Shown: one piece after another, positions 8,311 to 16,619 of the stretch
How the letters are laid out: each line of letters starts with the position of its first letter
How positions within the stretch are numbered: position 1 is the stretch's first letter
From: an uncultured Anaerovibrio sp.
Lineage (GTDB): Bacteria > Bacillota > Negativicutes > Selenomonadales > Selenomonadaceae
Assembly: GCA_900768695.1 (NCBI GenBank)
Contig: CAAGDY010000426.1
Location: forward strand, 1 to 35,441
Length of the DNA: 35,441 bases
Reading direction: 5' to 3'
Translations under genes and position numbers: made by a program
Notes under the pieces: generated by a model
Seen by the model: only the letters and a program-made list of their open reading frames with translations
Databases searched by the model: none
What the model was told of the DNA's origin: nothing

Positions 8311-9489
8311 TCAGAATGTCTTGGCAGCCATTAAATTCCAGCGCTTATATGCATTATCCGGCTCATTGCTCTCATCAAACCCCTGCAAAATCTTGGTATA
8401 AGACAAATCAATACTCCAGAAGTTTACCGGGTCATTAAAACGGAAGCCTATACCGGCAGAAGACAGATTGCGACTGGCACTATTACTCTGATTACTGCTA
8501 ATCTGTCCCATATCGGTAAAGATATACATACGGCCATTCTTTATGACCTGCGGTGACATAAACTCCAAAGAGCCTGAAATGCCCTTGTCGCCAGAGATTA
8601 TCCTTTCATTGAAGCCACGGATGGAAGTCTGCCCGCCAAGGCCAAAACGCTCGGAGCTTACCACTTTGTTGTTGGAATATTGCGCATTGGCACGTACACA
8701 TGCAATCCAATCATCCTCAGTGCGATACTGATAGTTCATACCAGCCTTCAGCAAATTAAAATGACTATCGCTACCATCGCCTCTCAGGTACGCATCATTG
8801 ATGCCGCCTACATTACCCAAATCTACTTTGGAATGGCTGGCAGTAAAAGTCATAGTATCATGAGCGGAAGGCAGCAACCATTTGTAGGAAACCGCTGCCT
8901 GCTGTACATTCTCCCAATGCTCCGGAGCTGTTACATACGCTACGCCAAGGGTATCACCATTGCCAGTTACATTCTTGTCCACATAGCTTGCAGTAGCACG
9001 CCAATCTCCCGTATCATAGCCTGTACCATTGTTGGCAATAGTAATGCTGGCAAACTCCTGCTTCTGCGGCACAACGCTTACATACACATCGTAGTAACCA
9101 GCACCTGCCCGACGAAAATCAGCATTCAGCTTCACACCGCAGTTGTCATTGGCAAGCTGGATTTCCTGGGACAACAGATAAATGCTCACCTTGTCTTTCT
9201 TCAATGCCGGAAGCAGGAAACGAAGAGTGCTTTCGGATATGCTGTCATTCTGCTCAAAAACTACATTATTTACGTTGACCTTCAGCTCGCGCAAGTTGAC
9301 AGGCTTTGCATCCTGCCTGGTACGCTCCTGAATACTTGCAACATCCCTGCGCAAATCCTCCTGTGCCTGATTGCTCTGCAGCTGACTTTTCACCTCTGCT
9401 ACCTCTGCCTGACAAGTGATTCCTGCTGTACCAGCTATGCTTGCGGCAAGCAAAGATGCGGCAATTACTCTTTTCCCTGAAAATTCCAT
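8311..9489 (-). CDS. Two-partner secretion transporter (TpsB; ShlB/FhaC family outer-membrane pore)
   Basis: Omp85-superfamily beta-barrel that exports the partner TpsA. It has 392 residues: signal peptide (about 1-28), a Gln/Glu-rich possibly coiled-coil segment (32-60), one POTRA-like domain (about 64-140), then a barrel of alternating amphipathic strands ending in the typical C-terminal aromatic residue (AAKTF). The conserved loop-6 motif appears as SIRGFNE (R291-F293). Classical TpsB proteins are about 550 residues with two POTRA domains, so this is a compact version. The tpsA start is 19 bp after its stop, so the pair is an operon with the pore first. GGGGGAG lies upstream of the ATG with long spacing (11 nt). 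Confidence 0.86.
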   Translation of the reverse strand: MEFSGKRVIAASLLAASIAGTAGITCQAEVAEVKSQLQSNQAQEDLRRDVASIQERTRQDAKPVNLRELKVNVNNVVFEQNDSISESTLRFLLPALKKDKVSIYLLSQEIQLANDNCGVKLNADFRRAGAGYYDVYVSVVPQKQEFASITIANNGTGYDTGDWRATASYVDKNVTGNGDTLGVAYVTAPEHWENVQQAAVSYKWLLPSAHDTMTFTASHSKVDLGNVGGINDAYLRGDGSDSHFNLLKAGMNYQYRTEDDWIACVRANAQYSNNKVVSSERFGLGGQTSIRGFNERIISGDKGISGSLEFMSPQVIKNGRMYIFTDMGQISSNQSNSASRNLSSAGIGFRFNDPVNFWSIDLSYTKILQGFDESNEPDNAYKRWNLMAAKTF

Positions 9490-9536
9490 GTATTCATCAT
9501 CTCCCCCAAATTTGTGGCAAGCACTTTTTGTACATT

Positions 9537-9564
9537 AATATATCACATTCGCCCTTCTAGACAA
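9537..9564 (-). promoter_or_regulatory. Putative tpsB-tpsA promoter
   Basis: Minus strand -35 TTGTCT (9559-9564), 16-bp spacer, -10 TATATT (9537-9542), about 50 bp upstream of tpsB. Confidence 0.6.
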
Positions 9565-9587
9565 GACATTAATGTTTTTTTAAACTA

Positions 9588-9630
9588 AAATAGGAAAAAA
9601 GCACCTATGAAAGCCACCTCCTTCCTATTT
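9588..9630. repeat. Inverted repeat enclosing an orphan Shine-Dalgarno sequence
   Basis: AAATAGGA (9588-9595) and TCCTATTT (9623-9630) can pair across 27 nt. On the minus strand the enclosed sequence contains AAGGAGGTGG, a strong ribosome-binding-like motif, but no credible ORF follows. Confidence 0.4.
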
Positions 9631-9686
9631 AATGCATCTGGATAAATCCGTCCAGCAAATCTGGTAAACTTAGATGTAAAAACGAG

Positions 9687-9715
9687 TTGACAATACAAAA
9701 AATGACTACTACAAT
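9687..9715 (+). promoter_or_regulatory. bioBDA promoter
   Basis: Perfect -35 TTGACA (9687-9692), 17-bp spacer, -10 TACAAT (9710-9715). The predicted transcription start falls inside the adjacent BirA-type operator. Confidence 0.88.
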
Positions 9716-9744
9716 GTAAACTAACAATAATAATTAAGTTTACG
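9715..9744 (+). promoter_or_regulatory. BirA-type biotin operator
   Basis: TGTAAACT (9715-9722), 14 bp, AGTTTACG (9737-9744): an interrupted palindrome of the TTGTAAAC-N14/15-GTTTACAA type known for BirA repressors. It begins on the last base of the -10 box, so a bound BirA-biotinyl-AMP dimer would block transcription of bioBDA. Only one arm base breaks the symmetry. Confidence 0.85.
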
Positions 9745-9758
9745 AAGGAGTTTTACCA

Positions 9759-10817
9759 ATGACAATGACGACGACAAACAATAACAATAATAATGATAAT
9801 TCTGCCGCAAATAGCATCAGCATGCTGGCACTGGCAGAGGAAATTATTGCCGGGCGCCGCATTACCAGTCAGGATGACCTGAGCATTTTCCTGACCTGCG
9901 ACCTATCGGAGCTATGCCGGGGGGCGGACAAAATCCGTGCCGCCTGCGTTGGCGACCATGTGGATTTGTGCGCCATCATCAACGGCCGCAGTGGCAAATG
10001 CCCGGAAAACTGCAAATTCTGCGCCCAGTCGGCTCACAACCACACCGACTGCCAGCCTCATCCTTTCCTGCCTACGGAGGAATTTGTGCAGGCGGCAAAG
10101 CTGCATGAAAAGGAGGTCGTTCACCGCTTCTCCATCGTTACGGCGGGACGCTCCCTGTCCGGCGAGGAATTCGATGCCGCCATCGAGGCATACAATGCCA
10201 TGCGCCATGCCTGCAAAATCGATTTGTGCGCTTCTATGGGCTTTCTGGACGCAGAGCAGCTCCACAGGCTCCACGAGGCAGGCATCACCAGCTATCACCA
10301 CAACATCGAAACCTCCCGGCGGAACTTCCCCAACATCTGCACCACCCACACCTACGATATGAAGATTGAAACCCTGAAGCTGGTAAAGGCCGAGGGCATG
10401 TGCGCCTGCTCCGGCGGCATCATCGGCATGGGCGAAACCTGGGAGGACAGGCTTGATATGGCCATCAGCCTGGCAGAGCTGGGCATCGACTCCATCCCCC
10501 TCAACGCCCTGATGCCAATCCCCGGCACCCCTCTGGAGCATCTGCCATCATTAAGCGAGGCAGATATCCTCCGCACAGTGGCCTTTTTCCGCTACATCAA
10601 CCCGGAGGCCAACATCCGCCTGGGCGCAGGCAGGGCACTGCTCACCAACGACGGGGAAACCGCGTTCAACGCCGGTGCCTCCGCCACCATTACAGGCAAC
10701 ATGCTGACTACGGTAGCCTGCGCCACCATCCGCAGTGACCGCAATATGCTGGAGGGCATGGGTCGCGATGTAACGCCTCCTTATCAGTCAGATGCCACAG
10801 GAGGCGAAAAAGCATGA
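9759..10817 (+). CDS. bioB: Biotin synthase BioB
   Basis: Radical SAM enzyme that inserts sulfur into dethiobiotin. It has 352 residues with the SAM cluster motif CPENCKFC (C81, C85, C88), HHNIETS, CSGGIIGMGE and RLGAGR, the last keeping the Arg equivalent to E. coli Arg260. The position of E. coli Cys97 (RFCMG), one of the [2Fe-2S] ligands, is Ser125 here (RFSIVTAG), while extra cysteines occur at 152, 194 and 215. That points to a different auxiliary cluster. The N terminus has a low-complexity TTT/NNNNNN/DN stretch (residues 4-14) before the family homology begins. AAGGAG is 8 bp before ATG. First gene of bioBDA, overlapping bioD by 4 bp, downstream of a BirA operator. Confidence 0.96.
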   Translation: MTMTTTNNNNNNDNSAANSISMLALAEEIIAGRRITSQDDLSIFLTCDLSELCRGADKIRAACVGDHVDLCAIINGRSGKCPENCKFCAQSAHNHTDCQPHPFLPTEEFVQAAKLHEKEVVHRFSIVTAGRSLSGEEFDAAIEAYNAMRHACKIDLCASMGFLDAEQLHRLHEAGITSYHHNIETSRRNFPNICTTHTYDMKIETLKLVKAEGMCACSGGIIGMGETWEDRLDMAISLAELGIDSIPLNALMPIPGTPLEHLPSLSEADILRTVAFFRYINPEANIRLGAGRALLTNDGETAFNAGASATITGNMLTTVACATIRSDRNMLEGMGRDVTPPYQSDATGGEKA

Positions 10818-11506
10818 GCAGGGCAATCTTCATCACAGGAACAGGCACGGATATCGGCAAGACCTACGTCGCAGGATTAATCGTCAAAAAGCTGGCAGAA
10901 AGCGGTGCAGTGGCCGCCTATTACAAGGCCGCCATGAGCGGCAACGACCGCCGTGCCGATGGCAGCCTTATTCCCGGCGATGCTCTTTTCGTCAAAAAAA
11001 CATCCGGGATTTCCCAGTCCCTTGAGGCTATGTGCCCCTACATTTACGAAAATGCCTATTCACCGCACCTGGCCTCCCGAATCGAGGGCAATCCTGTACA
11101 GCTGTCCGTTGTCAGGGAAGGCTTCAGGCGGCTTGCGGCCGGCCATGATTTCATCACCATGGAGGGCAGTGGCGGCATCCTCTGCCCTATCTGCTTTGAC
11201 GAGGCAAAAATCCAGCTGGAGGATGTTATCAGGGAGCTGAACCTTTCCAGCCTGCTCATTGCCGATGCAGGACTTGGCACCATCAACAGCGTGGTGCTGA
11301 CCACAGAGTACATGAAGGCGCGCAATCTGCCGGTGAAGGGCATTATTTTCAACAACTATCATCCGGGCAACATCATGGAGGATGACAATATCCGCATGTG
11401 CGAATACATGACAGGACTTTCGACGCTAGCGAAGGTTTCACGGGGCGATACCGACCTGCAGATAGATATTGATGTACTGAAAAATCTTTACGATGAGGTG
11501 AAATAA
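10814..11506 (+). CDS. bioD: Dethiobiotin synthetase BioD
   Basis: ATP-dependent carboxylase that closes the ureido ring: 7,8-diaminopelargonate plus CO2 gives dethiobiotin. It has 230 residues, the usual size, with the P-loop GTGTDIGKT (9-17), the phosphate/substrate region YYKAA and the EGSGGILCP motif near residue 117. The ATG overlaps the bioB stop (ATGA) and the TAA is followed directly by the bioA ATG, so the three genes are translationally coupled. Confidence 0.95.
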   Translation: MSRAIFITGTGTDIGKTYVAGLIVKKLAESGAVAAYYKAAMSGNDRRADGSLIPGDALFVKKTSGISQSLEAMCPYIYENAYSPHLASRIEGNPVQLSVVREGFRRLAAGHDFITMEGSGGILCPICFDEAKIQLEDVIRELNLSSLLIADAGLGTINSVVLTTEYMKARNLPVKGIIFNNYHPGNIMEDDNIRMCEYMTGLSTLAKVSRGDTDLQIDIDVLKNLYDEVK

Positions 11507-12715
11507 ATGATTTGGTATCCATATCAGCAGATGAAAAACATAAAGGAGCCATACAAAATAGAGGATGCAGAGGGCGTGTACCTGTACACAAATGACCAGA
11601 AGCTGATTGACTCCGTAAGCTCCTGGTGGTGCATGATTCACGGCTACAAGCATCCTGAGCTGACTGCCGCCATCAAGGAGCAGGCTGACAGGTTCTGCCA
11701 TGTGATGCTGGGCGGGCTCACCCATGAGCCGGTGCAGAGGCTGTCCGCCAGACTGCAGGAATTCCTTCCCGGCGACCTGGACTACTGCTTCTTCTCCGAC
11801 TCAGGCAGTGTAGCCGTGGAGGTTTCCCTGAAAATGGCGCTCCAATACCATGTGAACAAGGGCAATAAGCGTCCCCTGGTGCTGGCCCTGAACCGCGCCT
11901 ACCACGGCGATACCTTCAAGGCGATGGAGGTTGGCGATGATGAGGACTATCACTTTGCCTTTGAGCAGAAGGACGGCGTTGACCAGAAAGCCGGCTGTAT
12001 CCACATCCCGACCACCATTCCGGCACTGGAGGAAGCCTTTGCCAGCTATCACGACCAGCTGAACAGCTTTATTGTGGAGCCTCTCTTGCAGGGCGCCGGT
12101 GGCATGCAGATGTATGATATCTCCTTTTTGCAGAGGGCACGGGAGCTGTGCGACCAGTACGATGTCCTGCTGATATTTGACGAGGTGGCAACAGGCTTCG
12201 GCCGCACCGGCAACCGCTTTGTGGCGGATTTGGTACTGCCGGACATCCTGGTGCTGGGCAAGGCCCTGACCGGCGGCTACATCGGCCATGCGGCTACCGT
12301 TGCCAGCCACAAGGTCTACGATGCCTTCTACAGCGACGATGACCGCAAGGCCCTCATGCACGGCCCCACCTTTATGGGCAACGCCCTGGCCTGCGCGGTT
12401 TCCCTCAAGGGCATAGAAATCTTTGAGCGGGAGAACTATATGGCAAAAATCAAACGCATCGAGGAAATTTCCCGCCGTGAGCTTGCCGGCTTTGCCGATG
12501 AGCGCATCAGGGAGGTACGCATCATGGGCGGCTGTGCCTGCATCGAGGTAAAAAATCCTGCCACCCTTGACGGCTACCAGCAGTTTGCCTACGAGCGCGG
12601 CGTATTCTCGCGGCCGTTCCTCAGCTACATGTACTCAATGGTGCCGTACATCATGGAAGAGGACGAGCTGGTGAAAATCTTTGCTACCATGAAGGCCTGG
12701 TTCAGGGAGCATTGA
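11507..12715 (+). CDS. bioA: Adenosylmethionine-8-amino-7-oxononanoate aminotransferase BioA
   Basis: PLP enzyme that converts KAPA to 7,8-diaminopelargonate with SAM as amino donor. It has 402 residues, slightly shorter than E. coli BioA. Visible are WYPYQQM at the N terminus, SWWCMIHGY, SDSGSVAVEVS for phosphate binding, FDEVATGFGRTG with the PLP-pyridine Asp225, and the Schiff-base Lys252 in VLGKALTGGY. The start is ATG immediately after the bioD stop, with GAGGTGA at the end of bioD as ribosome binding site. The last 27 bp and the stop codon are duplicated in tandem directly downstream. bioF and bioC/bioH-type genes are not in the window, so the early steps are encoded elsewhere or pimelate/KAPA is acquired. 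Confidence 0.96.
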   Translation: MIWYPYQQMKNIKEPYKIEDAEGVYLYTNDQKLIDSVSSWWCMIHGYKHPELTAAIKEQADRFCHVMLGGLTHEPVQRLSARLQEFLPGDLDYCFFSDSGSVAVEVSLKMALQYHVNKGNKRPLVLALNRAYHGDTFKAMEVGDDEDYHFAFEQKDGVDQKAGCIHIPTTIPALEEAFASYHDQLNSFIVEPLLQGAGGMQMYDISFLQRARELCDQYDVLLIFDEVATGFGRTGNRFVADLVLPDILVLGKALTGGYIGHAATVASHKVYDAFYSDDDRKALMHGPTFMGNALACAVSLKGIEIFERENYMAKIKRIEEISRRELAGFADERIREVRIMGGCACIEVKNPATLDGYQQFAYERGVFSRPFLSYMYSMVPYIMEEDELVKIFATMKAWFREH

Positions 12716-12762
12716 GAATTATTGTATGAAGGCCTGGTTCAAGGAACATTGAGAATTATTGT
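12689..12762 (+). repeat. 37-bp tandem duplication of the bioA 3' end
   Basis: Copy 1 (12689-12725) contains the last eight bioA codons, the stop and 10 bp beyond. Copy 2 (12726-12762) follows without a gap and differs by two G-to-A changes. The second copy encodes MKAWFKEH plus a stop but has no gene in front of it. Confidence 0.95.
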
Positions 12763-12890
12763 ATAAAAGAAAAGAAACTGCCGGACAGCGTATTACCGCG
12801 AATTCAGCGGTGCGGCATGTACCAATACAGGCATGTATATGAGCCTCGCTTCTTAATGAATTCGAGCCATAAGGCGATGAATGAATTTAG

Positions 12891-14117
12891 AAAACCGCTT
12901 CCGTACTGCATTTTGCCCAAAATCACTACCCGCATACCGTATATCTCAACTTTTTTGAAAATCCTGCCTACAATACCATCTTTCAGGATGATTTGAACGT
13001 AGATGTCCTCACCATGATGATTACAGCCCATCTGGGCAGCAAGGCTGTTTTTGAGCCTGGCAGAACCATCATTATACTGGACGAAATACAGAACTGCCCC
13101 GAAGCACGCACAGCGCTGAAATTTTTTCATCTGGACGGACGCTATGATGTTATTGCCACAGGCTCCCTGCTTGTCGTCAAAGGCCACGGGAAAATGCCAA
13201 AATCCATCCCCGTAGGCTACGAAACCACCGTTACCATGTGCCCGATGGACTTTGAGGAATTTCTTTGGGCAAGCAACATCGACAAGGGGATTATCGCCCT
13301 GCTCAAACAACAGCTTGCAACAGAAACAGCTATCCCGGAAGCACTGCATCAGCGGTTGAAACAGCTTTTGCTCCAGTATACAGTTGTGGGCGGCATGCCT
13401 GCCATAGTGCAAGACTTCGTCCTCCATCACAACATGGGCACTGTGCTTTCCATGCAGAGGGATATTGTTCATTCTTATGAGGACGATATGGTGAAATATG
13501 CCCCTGACAAGGATAAAATCCGTATTCGCAAATGTTTTCTGTCCATTCCCAATCAGCTTGCCAAGGAAAACAAAAAATTCCAGTATTCCCTTGTGGAAAA
13601 ACGCGGTTCTGCCGCCAAATTTGAAAATAGCCTGGAATGTATTGCCGACGCAGGTATCATAACCCGCTGTACCAACCTGCACACACCTGAGCTGCCCCTC
13701 GCCGGCAACGCAGATGAGAATATCTTCAAAATCTATATGTCAGACATAGGCCTGTTCATCAGCATGCTGGAGGACGGCACCCAGGGGGACATAATGGCTG
13801 GTAATCTCCTGGGGTACAAGGGGGCTATCTTTGAAAACCTGATTGCTGATTTTCTTGCCAAGCAGGGCATGAAGCTATATTATTTCCGCAAGGACTCCGG
13901 CCTTGAGATTGATTTTGTCATCCGCTATCATGGACAGGCAACCCTGATGGAGGTTAAAGCTACCAATGGAAACACAAAAAGCACAAAGGCGATACTTGCC
14001 AGACCTGACAAGTATCATGTGGCGAATGCCCTGAAGCTGGGCGATTTCAACATAGCCCGCAACGGGGCAATACTCAACCTTCCGCTCTACATGGGAGCGT
14101 TCCTAAATCAGCCATAA
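12891..14117 (+). pseudogene. DUF4143 / AAA_14 ATPase, N-terminally truncated
   Basis: Remnant of a stand-alone ATPase of the archaeal-type AAA_14 plus DUF4143 family. Reading in frame from 12891 gives KTASVLHFAQNHYPHTVYLN, i.e. the last two Walker A residues (GKT) and what follows, but the codon before is TAG and the preceding sequence has stops. The P-loop and about 35-40 N-terminal residues are therefore missing. The rest is intact: Walker B IIILDEIQNCP, ATGSLL sensor, and the C-terminal nuclease-like fold with FENLIADFLA, LEIDFVI and MEVKA. The only start codon of any merit is a TTG at 12993 without a ribosome binding site. Without Walker A it cannot bind ATP normally; it is probably decaying. 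Confidence 0.82.
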
Positions 14118-14242
14118 TCTTTATATACCGGCATTGCCATGCCAAAATACTGCACCGCAGGAAGCCACAAATAACAAGACTGCTCCAAAGGATGGCTTTA
14201 CATGGCAAATATGCTCTTTGCGGGGGTGTATATCCCCAAATT

Positions 14243-14280
14243 AAAAGACAGCTCCGAGGGGTGTTATTTCAGTAGCTGTC
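14243..14280 (-). terminator. Possible terminator after the GH9 gene
   Basis: Minus strand: GACAGCT (14274-14280) pairs with AGCTGTC (14247-14253) across a 20-nt loop, followed by TTTT. It lies about 35 bp after the gene's stop. The stem is short, so this is tentative. Confidence 0.5.
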
Positions 14281-14315
14281 AATGGAAAATAGATAATTAT
14301 GCGAGAGCGCAATCT

Positions 14316-16119
14316 TTATTTAAAGTCCCAGAGCGGGAATTCTCTGGTGAGCTTTAAATCATCAGCTTTGATGTTTTTTTCCGGCTGCATGAAATAGGAC
14401 AGGGCATACAGGCCTGCGCCACAGTAATCAATAGCATACTCGTTGGTGGACCAGGACATCAGCACATCAAGGTAGCACCTGGCCGGTGCCGGGCTGTACT
14501 TGGCAATATACTCGGTCTGGTCAGGGTCACCGCCGGATACGGCGTTAGGGCCGCCTATCAAAAGCCCTGGCACGTAGGCACCGGTACTTTCGTGGATGCG
14601 GTTGTGCGGATGCTCAGGCGGGTTCTCTCCCACACCGGTCATAAAGCTCTTGTTAAGAACGTTTCTGCCAAACATATAATGAATCTGGCTGAGCGCTCCC
14701 TCTACATAGGCCTGCTTCGGCTCCAGCTGATTTGCCATGAGCAGGATATCGCCCTTGGTTACGGCGTTCTTGGTAGAAGCCCAGGTATACTCATTCTGCT
14801 TGAGGGAGCAGTCAAAGCCATCCTTGCCGATGGTGTCCAGAATATCGTCGGCATAGCTGACGAGGGCGGACTGCACCTGTGCCCTGAACTCAGGCTTTGC
14901 CTTGGCAGACCTGGCGTAGCTGAACTGTGCCAGGGCCAGGGTATCATCCCAGGTAAAGAAGCCCGGCTTGCGGGTGATGACATCCTTCTGCTCCGTCATG
15001 AGGTACTTTTCGTATTTCTTATCGCCGGTGGTACGGAACAGCTCAGCGGCCAGCCAGCAACGCTCCGTAGCGTCAGCAGTATCATTGTACGGGCCGGAGC
15101 CGCTCTCCTGCCCCTCGTCTACACGGTAGATGGACTCCTTTTCCTTGGCCAGATATGCCCATGCCTTCTCGGCGTTCTTCAGACAGTCCTTGGCAAAGGA
15201 CTTGTCATAATCAGCGTACACGCGGCCTGCCATGGCCATAGCGGCACCATACATGGCGGTGCTGGCAGTGCAGGTGCTGTACAGGTAACGCTGCTGGGTG
15301 TCAGTGTCAGGGGGACTTGTCAAAGCCCGGCCACTGGGCACCGGAAATCTTGTGGAAGGTACTGCCGTCGCTTCTCTGCATCTTCTTCATGAATTCCAGC
15401 TCAAACTTTACCTCACTGAGGGCATCAGGCATGTTCTCCTCCTGCACGCCCTCCGGGAAGAAAAGCTGCCCCTTGAAGAATTTGTCAGGATTTGCTTCAT
15501 AGGCCATCATCAGCTCGGCGCTGGCGATAGCGGCCGTAGTGGTGTACTTGCCGTAGTCACCGGCATCATACCAGCCGCCGCTGGCATCCACCACATCGCC
15601 CTTCTTGTTCAGCTTGTCGGTGAAATAAACCTGTGCCTCCTTGTCCTGGGCGTGGCCGCTGGCAATCTTCAGGCCGGTCAGCTTGTCGTTCATCGGCGTG
15701 TTGCTGCGGGACAGGGTATATGAGCGCCAATTCTGCAGGGCAGGCACGGCATAAACATTGCTGCCGATGGCAAAATCTGCAGATTCCTCTCCGCCTGCCA
15801 CCAGCTTGTAGGTTCCCGGCACCTTGAAATCAGAAAAATCTTCCCTGGCGATGTACTCGCCGGACATCTCATCGTAGGCCTTGTCAGTCAGCTTGCCCTG
15901 ATATACGGTCTTGCCGGTAGCTGTGTCTACGAGGGAAAAGTCCTTGCTGTCCCCCTGCAGGGAAACCATAGCTACCTTGCTGTAATCCTCCAGATAGACT
16001 ACCTGGTCTACGTGAATTCCCTCGGAAGCTGCCATAGCGACACCTGCGTCAGCCATCGGCACCAACAGCATGCCAATCCCCAGAGCGGCCATCATCGGCA
16101 TTTTTCTTGTTAATTTCAT
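14316..16119 (-). pseudogene. Secreted GH9 endoglucanase, split by a +1 frameshift
   Basis: Glycoside hydrolase family 9 cellulase with an N-terminal CelD_N immunoglobulin-like domain. Signal peptide (about 1-31), Ig-like domain (about 35-120), then the catalytic domain with GGWYDAGDYGKY (D185, D188) and, near the C terminus, STNEYAIDYCG carrying the acid Glu. The first reading frame runs 16119 to 15307 and stops after GAQWPGFDKSP; the second continues from about 15320 to 14316 with PDTDTQQRYLY. Removing one C from the C5 run (15310-15314, G5 on plus) restores one 600-residue ORF with the normal family motif order. So this is either recent inactivation, a slippery tract or a sequencing error. 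No dockerin or carbohydrate-binding module is present. AAGGAGAAGGAG lies just before the ATG. Confidence 0.88.
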
Positions 16120-16245
16120 TTACTCCTTCTCCTTTGCCCGAAATTCCTCTATTCCCAAAAAACACTAAGTTTTCTTATGTTTTAACAATACCACACCATA
16201 AAACAATAATAAACACTTTGAAATTACCATAAAACATCGTGCCCA

Positions 16246-16289
16246 TAAAAAATACAATGCTGTGTAACATTGTTACACAGCATTGTATT
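16246..16289 (-). terminator. Rho-independent terminator of the feo operon
   Basis: Perfect 18-bp stem: AATACAATGCTGTGTAAC (16251-16268) and its complement (16272-16289) around a 3-nt loop, followed on the minus strand by a T-run (16246-16251). It is about 50 bp after the Cys-rich ORF and is unusually long and perfect. Confidence 0.92.
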
Positions 16290-16336
16290 CAGTCAACAGA
16301 GCCTAAATTTTATCGCACCTCTTCCCCGCAGGGGTA

Positions 16337-16522
16337 CTATACGTGCTGTTTGTGTCCGCCACAGCAGGAACAGCCGGCCTGCTGTTCCCCGCCAGGGACA
16401 GCGCCGCTGCAGCTGTCACAGCCACAGCAGTCATGCTTGCCGGTGCGCAGGTTGTTTACTACATGGCGGCCTGCCAGAAACAGCAGTACCAGAAGAATTA
16501 AACCGATTACATAAGTAGCCAT
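16337..16522 (-). CDS. FeoB-associated Cys-rich membrane protein
   Basis: 61-residue protein: one N-terminal membrane segment (about 3-18), a short basic stretch and a Cys-rich tail with CCGCDSC and CSCCGGHK. This matches the small FeoB-associated family found next to feoB in Firmicutes; its role is not established, though the cysteines suggest metal or partner binding on the cytoplasmic side. GGGAGG is 8 bp before ATG. It is the last gene of the feo operon, 97 bp after feoB, with period-8 repeats in that gap. Confidence 0.88.
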   Translation of the reverse strand: MATYVIGLILLVLLFLAGRHVVNNLRTGKHDCCGCDSCSGAVPGGEQQAGCSCCGGHKQHV

Positions 16523-16562
16523 AAGACAGGCCTCCCATCATAAAAAACATAGAAACGTAAAG

Positions 16563-16610
16563 CCGTAAAACCGTAAAATCAACAGCCCATAAAATCACGA
16601 CACCATAAAA
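16563..16610. repeat. Periodic CCRTAAAA motifs between feoB and the Cys-rich gene
   Basis: CCGTAAAA or CCATAAAA occurs at 16563, 16571, 16587 and 16603, i.e. at steps of 8 or 16 bp. Three more copies occur at 16196, 16227 and 16243, on the far side of the Cys-rich gene. Confidence 0.7.
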
Positions 16611-16619
16611 GGCGCAAAA

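Noticed and set aside
12804..13682. 292-codon minus-strand ORF opposite the DUF4143 remnant
   Set aside because: It is antisense to a well-recognised family sequence, has no homology I recognise and no ribosome binding site; it is a shadow frame.
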